Origin: an uncultured Coriobacteriaceae bacterium
Lineage (GTDB): Bacteria > Actinomycetota > Coriobacteriia > Coriobacteriales > Atopobiaceae
Assembly: GCA_902766445.1 (NCBI GenBank)
Contig: CACXDP010000090.1
Span: 1-32,386, forward strand
Direction of reading: 5' to 3'
DNA length: 32,386 bases
Positions 16,445 through 23,760 of this stretch are shown one piece after another. The notes under the pieces are model-generated. The model searched no databases, was not told where the DNA came from, and was given only the letters and a program-made list of their open reading frames with translations. The position numbers and the translations under genes were made by a program. How positions within the stretch are numbered: position 1 is the stretch's first letter; each line of letters begins with the position of its first letter.

Positions 16445-17008
16445 ATGAATATAGACCCCAAGACGACAGCAGTTCTCGTGATCGACCTGCTCGTGACGGG
16501 CAACACCGACACGCTCTACAAGCCGAGTCCTGCAGAGGCGGGCGTCGTGCGAAACGCCAAGCGCGTGGTGGATGCGGCACGCAAAGCCGGCATGCCTGTC
16601 ATGTTTTGCAACGACCAGCACATTCCCGGCATAGACAAGGAGCTCGAGCTGTGGGGAGAGCACGGCATTCGCGGCATGGCTGTCACGAATCCGGCGCTGC
16701 GTGCCGGTACCGGCAAGCTCGACTTCATCATCCCCAAGCGTCGTTACTCGAGCTTCTTTGGCACTGACCTCGACCTCTTGCTCCGTGAGCTCGGTATCCG
16801 AACCGTCGTGGCGGTAGGGGAGGATACAAACATCTGCGTGCTTCACACGCTTGCGGACGCGTTCTACCTGGGCTACGAGTCAGTCGTGGTGGAGGACGCC
16901 ACGCGCACCTTCCTCTGTGGCACGCAAGAGGCGGGAATCGAGCACTTCGTGAAGTGCTACGGTTCGACAATCGTCTCGACAAGCGAGTTTACCGAGGTCC
17001 TGGCGTAG
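16445..17008 (+). CDS. Isochorismatase-like cysteine hydrolase (nicotinamidase-related)
   Basis: The 187-residue product carries the family's catalytic triad: Asp14 in VLVIDLLVTG, Lys98 in IIPKRRYSSF and Cys131 in EDTNICVLHT. The NDQH motif (56-59) followed by ELELWGEH resembles the metal-binding region of nicotinamidases. Substrates in the family include nicotinamide, isochorismate, carbamoyl sarcosine and ureas, and the sequence does not decide between them. It lies 45 bases downstream of the DUF1667 gene with no terminator and AGGAAGGGAAG as ribosome binding site, so it is probably the last gene of the operon. A nicotinamidase role would fit NAD recycling near an NAD-linked oxidoreductase, but this is only inference. 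Confidence 0.85.
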   Translation: MNIDPKTTAVLVIDLLVTGNTDTLYKPSPAEAGVVRNAKRVVDAARKAGMPVMFCNDQHIPGIDKELELWGEHGIRGMAVTNPALRAGTGKLDFIIPKRRYSSFFGTDLDLLLRELGIRTVVAVGEDTNICVLHTLADAFYLGYESVVVEDATRTFLCGTQEAGIEHFVKCYGSTIVSTSEFTEVLA

Positions 17009-17034
17009 CCACCAGTAAGTGCGAAAGGGGGAAA

Positions 17035-17093
17035 GGGGGGACAGTCCCCTCGGTACCCAGGGGACTGTCCCCCCAGTCACGGTGACAGGGGGG
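17035..17093. repeat. G/C-run inverted repeats between convergent genes
   Basis: The 16-base arms at 17035-17050 and 17059-17074 are perfect complements built around GGGGACAGTCCCC, with loop CGGTACCC. The right arm's CCCCCC can alternatively pair with GGGGGG at 17088-17093 across a second small dyad (GTCAC/GTGAC), so two folds compete. It sits between the isochorismatase-like gene and the convergent GH32 gene. It could terminate both, or be a member of the dispersed GGGGACAGTCCCC repeat type I recall from several anaerobes. Confidence 0.8.
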
Positions 17094-17130
17094 CGAGACC
17101 CTTTTGTACCAAAAAAGAAGAAGCTTAGCG

Positions 17131-18600
17131 TTAGCGCGTCACGAGGTAATTGACGGTGACCTCGTCCATGGGATACCAGGTCTGGCTAGCGGCCTTGAGG
17201 TCGTGGCTGATGACGAGCTCGTCGCTCTCCTCAAAGAACCGCGTGCCAAAGACGTAGCAACCGTCATTCACAAAGATCTCGAGCACGGAAGTATCGACGA
17301 GGATGCGAACGTTGCGCACGTCATCGATGGGTGCTTGGCGCAGCTTGCGGTCACCGCTCTTTGACATGTCGAGGAACTGGAGCTTGGCAACGCCGTCCTC
17401 CTCGAAGCGCAGCTCGAGGAAGTCGCCGAACTTGATGGTGCCCTTGCCCTCGATGCCCTCGATGACGACGTCTGACGGCTTGGGCAGGGTTGCCGTGCCG
17501 TCGAACGTGACCGCCTCGCCGCGCAGGGCGTCAATCTCTGCAGGTGGGGCCTGCAGGATGCGTCCGCACTTCTCGCAATAGGTGAGCACGCGCGGAATGG
17601 TGAGGCAGCCACGCCAGGTGTTCGTGGGGTTGTCGTAGGCGCGAACGTCGTCCTCGTCGTGTGGCAGGCTCATCCAGCCGACGAGCAGGGTGCGGCCCTT
17701 CTCGTCCAAAAGGCTCTGACACGCATAGAAGTCGAAACCATAGTCCCAGTCAACGTAGCTTCCCTCGTCGATGGCTGCGCGTGGAGCCTCGGCGTCCATG
17801 AGCTCCGTGTCCTTCTTCATGAGGTCCACGATGGTGCCGTCGATGGGGAAGTAGCCCGCCCCATGGACGTTCTGAGCGGTCGTGCGGGTGGAGTTTTGCG
17901 ACTCGATGCCCTTGGCCATGCCTTGCGGGCAGGTCGAAAGGAACTCATGGCCATCGAGCACGATGCGGTCTGGGCACTCCCACATGTAGCCGAAGGGGGC
18001 ATCGCCGGTGTTCGTCATGGAACCCGACATCGTCCACTCGATGCCGTCAGGCGAATCGTACATCATGATGGCGCCGCGCGAGTCGGCACGGGTGCGAGCG
18101 CCGAGCAGCATGTGCATGACGCCGTCCTGTTTCCACACCTTGGGATCGCGCACGTGGTTGGAGCAGTATGCGGGATAGCCGGAGTTGTCAAGCACGACCT
18201 GCTTCTGGCCCATGTTGATGCCGTTGTAAGACTTCATGAGCGTCTGGTTGGCATCGCGGCCAGAATAGGTGCCGTCACCCTCGCCATCGCGCACGTTGCC
18301 CGTGTAGTAGAACCAAGCCTCGTCCGTGTCCTCGTTGATGAAGGCACCGCCCGAGTAGGCACCGTCACGGTCGCCCGGGAAGTCGGGCATGATGTGACAT
18401 CCAAGGAAGGTCCAGTTCACGAGGTCGCGGCTCGCGAAGTGTCCCCAGCCATGCGGGGAATCGACGTCGGGCGGATAGGTGGGAGCGTTCTGGCAGAAGA
18501 AGTGATAGGTTCCCTTAAACTGGCACAGGCCGTTGGGATCAGAAATGGACCCGTCGTGCGGTGCTACGTGCAGCTTGGGACGCCAAGACTCGTTGCTCAT
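17131..18600 (-). CDS. Glycoside hydrolase family 32 (sucrose/fructan hydrolase)
   Basis: GH32 enzymes cleave beta-fructosidic bonds in sucrose, sucrose 6-phosphate or fructo-oligosaccharides. The 489-residue product has the nucleophile motif SDPNG (Asp21), the transition-state motif RDP (151-153) and the acid/base motif WECPD (Glu208). The beta-sandwich C-terminal domain follows, ending with the family-typical DTSVLEIFVNDG. The first motif is usually NDPNG; Ser replaces the first Asn here. No signal peptide is present, so it is cytoplasmic and acts on imported sugar. No transporter or regulator is adjacent. The ATG at 18600 has GAGAGAGG six bases upstream; an upstream in-frame ATG at 18624 is poorer. 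The Shine-Dalgarno sequence lies in a dyad that may control translation. Confidence 0.92.
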   Translation of the reverse strand: MSNESWRPKLHVAPHDGSISDPNGLCQFKGTYHFFCQNAPTYPPDVDSPHGWGHFASRDLVNWTFLGCHIMPDFPGDRDGAYSGGAFINEDTDEAWFYYTGNVRDGEGDGTYSGRDANQTLMKSYNGINMGQKQVVLDNSGYPAYCSNHVRDPKVWKQDGVMHMLLGARTRADSRGAIMMYDSPDGIEWTMSGSMTNTGDAPFGYMWECPDRIVLDGHEFLSTCPQGMAKGIESQNSTRTTAQNVHGAGYFPIDGTIVDLMKKDTELMDAEAPRAAIDEGSYVDWDYGFDFYACQSLLDEKGRTLLVGWMSLPHDEDDVRAYDNPTNTWRGCLTIPRVLTYCEKCGRILQAPPAEIDALRGEAVTFDGTATLPKPSDVVIEGIEGKGTIKFGDFLELRFEEDGVAKLQFLDMSKSGDRKLRQAPIDDVRNVRILVDTSVLEIFVNDGCYVFGTRFFEESDELVISHDLKAASQTWYPMDEVTVNYLVTR

Positions 18601-18606
18601 GCTATT

Positions 18607-18651
18607 CCTCTCTCGCAATGCCAAAGGTAGATATATTCTACGTGAGAGAGG
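18607..18651 (-). promoter_or_regulatory. Nested dyad covering the GH32 ribosome binding site
   Basis: CCTCTCTC (18607-18614) is the complement of the GH32 Shine-Dalgarno sequence, and GAGAGAGG (18644-18651) is its perfect eight-base partner. Between them lies a second perfect dyad, GTAGA-TATAT-TCTAC (18627-18641). In the minus-strand RNA the outer pair would hide the ribosome binding site. Alternatively the inner dyad is a DNA operator; it also contains TAGAAT, a possible -10 box, which would place the outer partner outside the transcript. Confidence 0.5.
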
Positions 18652-18684
18652 TCTGTCGGATGGGGTGTATTATGCGAGCGGTTC

Positions 18685-19668
18685 TTATAGCGGGAACGGC
18701 ATCTGCTCGGTGTCTCCAAAAACTGGGGACGTGTGCCTCATCGCCTCGTGCGCGTAGTGCGAAAGGGCGTCTACCACGAGGCGATTGCACTTGGGGATAG
18801 CACGCGCATAATAGGACTTCACGCGGCCTTCCATGGGGTCGCCGTCAATCTCGATCTCCATAGCCCCGCTGGCCACGACGCGAACCTCTCGGCCCTGATA
18901 GCTCGTGATATGTGGTCGCTTGGACCCCTTGCCGTCATGGTCCATGAAACCCACCACGAGCGGACTCAAGAGCTGTGCTGTGGCTTCTGCTTCGACGACG
19001 AACACATCGAGCACGCCGTCGGTCATGGTGGCGTCTGGTACGAGAACGATGTCGCCCTGAATCATGGCGTTGTTTGCCACGAGACAAGATATGCCAGTAT
19101 GCTCGTGGACCTCACCATCGACCGTGATCTTGAACGTCTGGACCTCGGGACGGGGATTTGCAAGCGCTGCCGCGAAGTAGGCGGCTTGTCCCATGGACCT
19201 CTTTGCGGGAATGGCTGCCTTCATGATCTGTGCGTCGAAGCCGAGGCCGACCATGATGGAGAAGCCCTCCCGATGACGCCTGCCCCACTCGTCGCGCCAA
19301 GAGACCTCCCCGAGGTCCGACCGCACCGAATGCCCGATGCGGCACGCACGGGCAAGCGCGCTCGGCTCAGCCGTGTTTCCGATGTTGGCAAAGAGGAGAT
19401 TTGCGGTGCCAGAGGGAAAGATGCAGGTGAGCACGTCGCGCCCGCGCAGGAGGTACAAGAGCGTGGCGACGGTGCCGTCCCCACCTGAAATGACGACGAT
19501 GTCGAAGCTCTCGGCATCTTCGAGCAGCGACTTGCCCTTGTCCGCCGCATCCTTGGTGAGAAGGCGCATGACGCATTCGTCACCCTCACGTACGATTGCT
19601 CGCTGGAATTCAAAAATGGCGTCAGACCCGAATCCCGAGGCAAGGTTGTGAATAATGAGAATACGCAC
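18685..19668 (-). CDS. Diacylglycerol kinase/YegS family lipid kinase
   Basis: Family members phosphorylate lipids such as diacylglycerol using ATP, at the inner face of the membrane. The 327-residue product has the nucleotide-binding motif SGGDGT (61-66) in the DAGK catalytic domain (about residues 1-130). The conserved SGTANL is also seen, and the C-terminal beta-rich domain contains GLGFDAQIMKA. The start is GTG at 19668 with AGAGGGGG upstream. It is divergent from ribonuclease D and lies upstream of GH32 on the same strand with an 84-base gap. A substrate other than diacylglycerol cannot be excluded. Confidence 0.88.
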   Translation of the reverse strand: MRILIIHNLASGFGSDAIFEFQRAIVREGDECVMRLLTKDAADKGKSLLEDAESFDIVVISGGDGTVATLLYLLRGRDVLTCIFPSGTANLLFANIGNTAEPSALARACRIGHSVRSDLGEVSWRDEWGRRHREGFSIMVGLGFDAQIMKAAIPAKRSMGQAAYFAAALANPRPEVQTFKITVDGEVHEHTGISCLVANNAMIQGDIVLVPDATMTDGVLDVFVVEAEATAQLLSPLVVGFMDHDGKGSKRPHITSYQGREVRVVASGAMEIEIDGDPMEGRVKSYYARAIPKCNRLVVDALSHYAHEAMRHTSPVFGDTEQMPFPL

Positions 19669-19688
19669 GGATTACCCCCTCTTTGGTG

Positions 19689-19728
19689 ATGTGGGCCACA
19701 TGATACCTGTTTCTTCGGTACCATGGTA
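19689..19728. promoter_or_regulatory. Divergent promoter region between the lipid kinase and rnd
   Basis: On the minus strand TATCAT (19705-19700) is a plausible -10 box for the kinase gene. Directly downstream lies a 13-base dyad, ATGTGG-G-CCACAT (19689-19701). On the plus strand TACCAT at 19719-19724 lies in the palindrome TACCATGGTA (19719-19728) and may be the -10 box for rnd. No good -35 boxes are seen, so this is tentative. Confidence 0.3.
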
Positions 19729-19764
19729 GCCGTTTTGAAGCAGAGCCGAACGAATCGAGAGTAC

Positions 19765-20895
19765 ATGTACATATGCAAAGCGGAGGAACTGGAATCGTTT
19801 TGCGATCGTGTGCGCCGGCACAGGGTCATTGGGGTCGACACGGAGTTCCTGCGCGAACGAACATACCATCCCAAGCTCTGTCTCGTGCAGGTCGCGACGT
19901 CCGAGGAAGTGGCCGCGATAGACCCATTGCTCATTGAGGATCTCTCTCCGCTCGCCGCCATCTTTGAGGACAGCTCAATCACCAAGGTGTTTCATGCGTG
20001 CGACCAGGATCTCGAGGTCATCAGCGATGGCATGGGTTGCATGCCGACGCCTGTCTTTGACACGCAGCTTGCGGCAGCCTTCCTTGGGCATCGCATGCAG
20101 ATGGGTCTTGGTGCGCTCGTGCAGGCCTACGAGGGAGTACACCTCGACAAGGCGGATGGCCTTACGGATTGGTCGCGTCGTCCGCTCGACGACGAACAGC
20201 TGCGCTATGCGGAGGAGGACGTCCTCTACCTGCCAAAGATTTACAAGACGATGATGGATGACCTCATCTCCCGCGACAGGCTCAGCTGGCTTGTTCCTGA
20301 GCTGGAGGCGACCTGCGATCCTCAGCGATTCACGCGAAATCCGCGTGAGGCATACGTGCATCTCAAGCGTTCGTCCACGCTTACGAGACGACAACTAGCC
20401 ATTGCGCGCGAGGTGTGCGCGTGGCGCGAAGCCTGTGCCGAGCGTCGTAATCTCCCTCGTAAGTGGGTGCTCTCTGACGAAGTGGTAGTGGAAGTGTGCC
20501 GACGCGCTCCACGTACGCCCGATAGACTTATGCGCATTCGTGGTACCGACCAGCTTTCGTCCAAAGATGTGCACGACGTCGTGCGTGCCGTTCGCAATGG
20601 AGTGGCATGCGATCCTGTGGAATACCCGTATATCAAGCACCGTCCGCGCCCGACGGCCGAGCTCGACAGCGTCATCGACCTTATGTATGCCATGTTGCGG
20701 CTCATTGCCGATACCTGCGGAGTTGCCGTGCCTCTCATTGCCACGCGTGATGACCTCTACGATTTCGTGGGGGGCGATGCGTCATCGCCCCTTCGCTCTG
20801 GCTGGCGCCATGAGGTGGCTGGGAGTCGCCTTGAGGGGTTGCTTGCTGGCGAGGTCGGCCTCACGGTGAAAGACGGTCGGGTCGAGATGCTATAA
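19765..20895 (+). CDS. rnd: Ribonuclease D
   Basis: RNase D is a 3'-5' exoribonuclease that trims tRNA and other structured RNAs. The 376-residue product has the DEDDy exonuclease residues: Asp25 and Glu27 in GVDTEF, Asp82 in HACDQDLEV, and Tyr148 and Asp152 in RYAEEDVLYL. A helical HRDC domain follows (about residues 195-280, around RRQLAIAREVCAWREACA). The ATG at 19765 gives the family-like N-terminus MYICKAEELESFC. The in-frame ATG at 19723 would add 14 residues, has no ribosome binding site and overlaps a candidate -10 box. It is 95 bases from the next gene, which may have its own promoter. Confidence 0.92.
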   Translation: MYICKAEELESFCDRVRRHRVIGVDTEFLRERTYHPKLCLVQVATSEEVAAIDPLLIEDLSPLAAIFEDSSITKVFHACDQDLEVISDGMGCMPTPVFDTQLAAAFLGHRMQMGLGALVQAYEGVHLDKADGLTDWSRRPLDDEQLRYAEEDVLYLPKIYKTMMDDLISRDRLSWLVPELEATCDPQRFTRNPREAYVHLKRSSTLTRRQLAIAREVCAWREACAERRNLPRKWVLSDEVVVEVCRRAPRTPDRLMRIRGTDQLSSKDVHDVVRAVRNGVACDPVEYPYIKHRPRPTAELDSVIDLMYAMLRLIADTCGVAVPLIATRDDLYDFVGGDASSPLRSGWRHEVAGSRLEGLLAGEVGLTVKDGRVEML

Positions 20896-20918
20896 GCGCG
20901 TGGATGAGAGCTGTGGCA

Positions 20919-20962
20919 TTGAAATAATGTCCCATGGTTCGGGTATAAACCTATGGTATGAA
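20919..20962 (+). promoter_or_regulatory. Candidate promoter for the YugP-xseAB operon
   Basis: TTGAAA (20919-20924) and TATAAA (20944-20949) are 19 bases apart. A further extended -10-like TGGTATGAA lies at 20954-20962. Either would place the transcription start beyond the ATG at 20958, which supports the later GTG start at 20991 for the next gene. Confidence 0.35.
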
Positions 20963-20990
20963 AGCTGGCAAGAGAGGAGAGGAGCTCGTA

Positions 20991-21668
20991 GTGTTTATGT
21001 ACGACAGTGGCTATCTACTTATCGTGGTTGCCTCGCTGGTGCTCGGCGGCATCACGCAGGCCTACATCAAGAGCACCTATCGCAAGTGGTCACAGGTACC
21101 GAGCGGTCTTGGCACGGACGGGGCATCCGTGGCGCGAAAGATGCTCGTCGAAGGTGGTGCCGGTGGTGTTGGCATCACGCGCGTTGCTGGTCAGCTAACG
21201 GACCACTACGATCCGCGCGACAATTGTCTGCACCTATCCGACGAGAACTACCAGGGCGGGTCGGTTGCCTCGGTAGCTGTTGCCTGTCATGAGGCCGGAC
21301 ATGCGGTGCAGACGGCGAAGGGCTATATGCCCGGTATGATTCGGACGGCACTGGTACCCGTGGTTAACATCTCGCAGCAGGGATGGATGCTCGTCTTTAT
21401 ACTCGGCATGTGGATGGGCCTTGTGGGTCTCATGCAGTTCGCTGTGCTGCTCTTTGCGTTCACGGTGATATTTCAGCTGGTCACGCTGCCAGTTGAGATA
21501 GATGCGTCGCGCAGGGCCGTGAAGTATCTCTCTGGCAGCCTGGGTCCGAACGAGCTTGCAGGTGCGAGGAAGGTGCTCATCGCAGCCGCTCTCACATACG
21601 TGGCATCGGCATTGGTCTCCATCCTCAACTTGGTCTATCTCATGGCCAGAACCAACAACAGGCGCTAG
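20991..21668 (+). CDS. YugP-type membrane zinc metallopeptidase
   Basis: The 225-residue product contains the zincin motif HEAGH (100-104) with hydrophobic segments at the N-terminus (GYLLIVVASLVLGGI) and after the motif. Those later segments are GWMLVFILGMWMGLVGLMQFAVLLFAFTVI and LIAAALTYVASALVSIL, given here in parts. The following VEIDASRRAV is also typical of this family. Its substrate is unknown. The GTG at 20991 follows a strong AGGAGAGGAG with six bases spacing; the ATG at 20997 is equally in frame. It ends two bases before xseA. Confidence 0.85.
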   Translation: MFMYDSGYLLIVVASLVLGGITQAYIKSTYRKWSQVPSGLGTDGASVARKMLVEGGAGGVGITRVAGQLTDHYDPRDNCLHLSDENYQGGSVASVAVACHEAGHAVQTAKGYMPGMIRTALVPVVNISQQGWMLVFILGMWMGLVGLMQFAVLLFAFTVIFQLVTLPVEIDASRRAVKYLSGSLGPNELAGARKVLIAAALTYVASALVSILNLVYLMARTNNRR

Positions 21669-21670
21669 CC

Positions 21671-23077
21671 ATGGCTATGGGATCCAATCCGCTGGCATCT
21701 GCCAGAATCATGGAGATTGACGAGGTTCGTGAGCCATCTCACGCTCCGATGTCGGTCAGCGAGGCAGTAGGCGCAGCAAAGGCGCAAGTTGGTGCCATGC
21801 CCGTCCTTGCTGTTGCTGGTGAGGTTACAGGCTTTCGTGGGCCGAATGCACGCTCGGGGCACTGCTACTTCCAGGTGAAGGACGACTCCTCCGCGATGGA
21901 CGTCATCATCTGGCGCAATACCTACGCATCCTTGGGCATGCAGCTGAGAGACGGCATGGCTGTGGTGCTCAAGGGCAAGTTCGACGTGTACGTGGGCACG
22001 GGAAGGCTCTCATTCATTGCGCGTGGCGTAGAGCTCGCGGGCGAGGGCCTGCTTCGTCAGCAGGTGGCGGCGCTAGCCCGCAAGCTAGAGGCCGAGGGCT
22101 TGATGGCGCCGGAGCGAAAGAGACGCATACCGCGCTTCTGCGTGCGTGTCGCGGTCGTCACATCGCTCTCGGGTAGCGTAATCGACGACGTCAAGCGTAC
22201 GCTCAAGCGGCGCAATCCCTTGGTCGAGCTAGACGTGGTGGGATGTGCCGTGCAAGGGCCTGGCGCCCCCGTCACCATCATGCGGGCTCTTGAGGTCGCG
22301 GCACAAGCCCGTCCTGAGGCCATCCTGCTCGTACGCGGAGGTGGGTCGTTCGAGGACCTCATGACCTTTAATGACGAGGCGCTTGCGCGTGCTGTCGCGT
22401 CCTGTCCCGTGCCCGTGATTACGGGCATCGGGCATGAGCCAGACACGAGCATCTGCGACATGGTGAGCGATCGGCGCTGCTCTACACCGACGGCAGCCGC
22501 GGAGTCTGTGGCACCCGCTATCGACGAGATGGTTGCTGCCATCGAGGGGCGGAGGTTGCGTATGGGTGCCGCCATGGGCGCGCTTGTGAGCGACAGGAAC
22601 CAGACGATGCTTGCCCTTGACGCTCGCGCTCGCCAGGCTATGGTGACGCGCGTGTCGCATGAGCGAACCCTGCTCGACTCATTGGCACGGAGACGTTGCC
22701 TGGAGGACCCCATGTCCCTCGTGGAGGATCGCGCCACGCAGCTTATGCAGAGCGAGCAGCGGCTGCATGATTCCGTGCCACGGATTCTTGATCGCGCCGT
22801 CCATGACCTCTCTGCGCAGGCCGTGCGGATGAGGACGGTGGGAGAGGGTCTGCTACGTCCTCATGAGGCCGTGCTCGGTCGTGCTGCGGCCTCGCTTGAG
22901 GCACTCTCGCCGCTTGCGGTGCTTTCGCGTGGCTACGCCATGGTGCGTGACGCAGAGGGACACGTACTGTGCAATGCTGCGGATCTAGAGGTGGGCCAGG
23001 ACGTGAGCGTGCTCCTCGGACGAGGAGGGTTCGAGGCGACAGTGACTGCTTGCAAGGAAGAATCGACAGAAGGCTAA
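21671..23077 (+). CDS. xseA: Exodeoxyribonuclease VII large subunit
   Basis: With XseB it forms the exonuclease that degrades single-stranded DNA from both ends. The 468-residue product has the N-terminal OB fold (VAGEVTGFRG, then CYFQVKDDSSAMDVIIWR). The catalytic domain shows VVTSLSGSVIDDV, LLVRGGGSFEDLM and TGIGHEPDTSICD, then TPTAAAESV. A long helical stalk to the C-terminus follows. About 20 residues before the OB fold look extra. The start at 21671 has only a poor ribosome binding site but lies two bases after the YugP-type gene, so translation is probably coupled; ATGs at 21677 and 21710 are alternatives. Confidence 0.93.
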   Translation: MAMGSNPLASARIMEIDEVREPSHAPMSVSEAVGAAKAQVGAMPVLAVAGEVTGFRGPNARSGHCYFQVKDDSSAMDVIIWRNTYASLGMQLRDGMAVVLKGKFDVYVGTGRLSFIARGVELAGEGLLRQQVAALARKLEAEGLMAPERKRRIPRFCVRVAVVTSLSGSVIDDVKRTLKRRNPLVELDVVGCAVQGPGAPVTIMRALEVAAQARPEAILLVRGGGSFEDLMTFNDEALARAVASCPVPVITGIGHEPDTSICDMVSDRRCSTPTAAAESVAPAIDEMVAAIEGRRLRMGAAMGALVSDRNQTMLALDARARQAMVTRVSHERTLLDSLARRRCLEDPMSLVEDRATQLMQSEQRLHDSVPRILDRAVHDLSAQAVRMRTVGEGLLRPHEAVLGRAAASLEALSPLAVLSRGYAMVRDAEGHVLCNAADLEVGQDVSVLLGRGGFEATVTACKEESTEG

Positions 23078-23115
23078 GGGATGGTTGCCCGTATCTGGGC
23101 GAGATTGGAGGAACG

Positions 23116-23388
23116 ATGGCAGAGAAGCCGACGTATCGCAACACCGAAGAGATGAGTTTCAGGGATGCCTCGACCGAGCTCGAGCAGATCGTGCGTGCGC
23201 TCGAGGCGGGCGACCTCGAGCTTGAGGATGCGCTTGACCGCTATGCGCGAGGTGTGGAGCTGCTGAGCAGTCTCAAGGCGCGGCTTTCGGATGCGGAGCA
23301 GCGCGTGCGCGTGCTTTTGGACGCCTCGCAGGAGGTCATGGCGCCGGACACGACCGCTGCGCCTTCGACGGCATATCTCAACGATTAG
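23116..23388 (+). CDS. xseB: Exodeoxyribonuclease VII small subunit
   Basis: XseB packs as short helical copies on the XseA stalk. The 90-residue product has the family core SFRDASTELEQIVRALEAGD followed by LELEDALDRYARGVELL. The ATG at 23116 follows GGAGG by four bases; the longer in-frame version starting inside xseA is rejected. It follows xseA by 38 bases and precedes the HIT gene by 18, so it is in the same operon. The Ala/Thr-rich tail (APDTTAAPST) is variable in the family. Confidence 0.92.
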   Translation: MAEKPTYRNTEEMSFRDASTELEQIVRALEAGDLELEDALDRYARGVELLSSLKARLSDAEQRVRVLLDASQEVMAPDTTAAPSTAYLND

Positions 23389-23406
23389 AAAGGACGAGCG
23401 AGAGCA

Positions 23407-23748
23407 ATGAAGGACGACTGCATTTTTTGCAAGATAGCCAATCACGTCATCGAGTCGGACTACGTCTACGAGGATGACCTCGTAGCAGCATTCCGCGACA
23501 TGAGTCCTGCGGCCCCAACGCACGTGCTCGTGGTGCCCAAGGAACATTACGCGCATATGGCCGACAACGTTCCTGGAGAGACGATTGCCGCGATGGCCCA
23601 TGCGGTAGATGAGATTGCCAAGGCGGAGGGCATACAGGAGTCGGGTTTCCGTGTGGTGGCAAACTCCGGTCCCGATGCCGGACAGGTAGTCCATCACCTT
23701 CACTGGCATGTCCTTGGCGGCAAACGTCTCGTTGACGACTTTGCCTAG
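23407..23748 (+). CDS. HIT family nucleotide hydrolase (HinT-like)
   Basis: HinT-type proteins hydrolyse purine nucleoside phosphoramidates and adenylylated conjugates. The 113-residue product has the histidine triad at His97, His99 and His101 in HHLHWHVLGG. The N-terminal CIFCKI has a Cys pair (Cys5, Cys8) that binds zinc in some members, and the conserved VVPKEHY is present. Length is typical. It lies between xseB and the CmpB-like gene at 18 and 12 bases, so it is part of the same operon, with AGAAAGGACGAGCGAGAG upstream. Confidence 0.93.
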   Translation: MKDDCIFCKIANHVIESDYVYEDDLVAAFRDMSPAAPTHVLVVPKEHYAHMADNVPGETIAAMAHAVDEIAKAEGIQESGFRVVANSGPDAGQVVHHLHWHVLGGKRLVDDFA

Positions 23749-23760
23749 AGAGGAACGCCA

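Noticed and set aside
17659-18630. 323-codon plus-strand frame opposite the GH32 gene
   Set aside because: It is antisense to an intact GH32 with all three catalytic motifs, and no start signal supports it.
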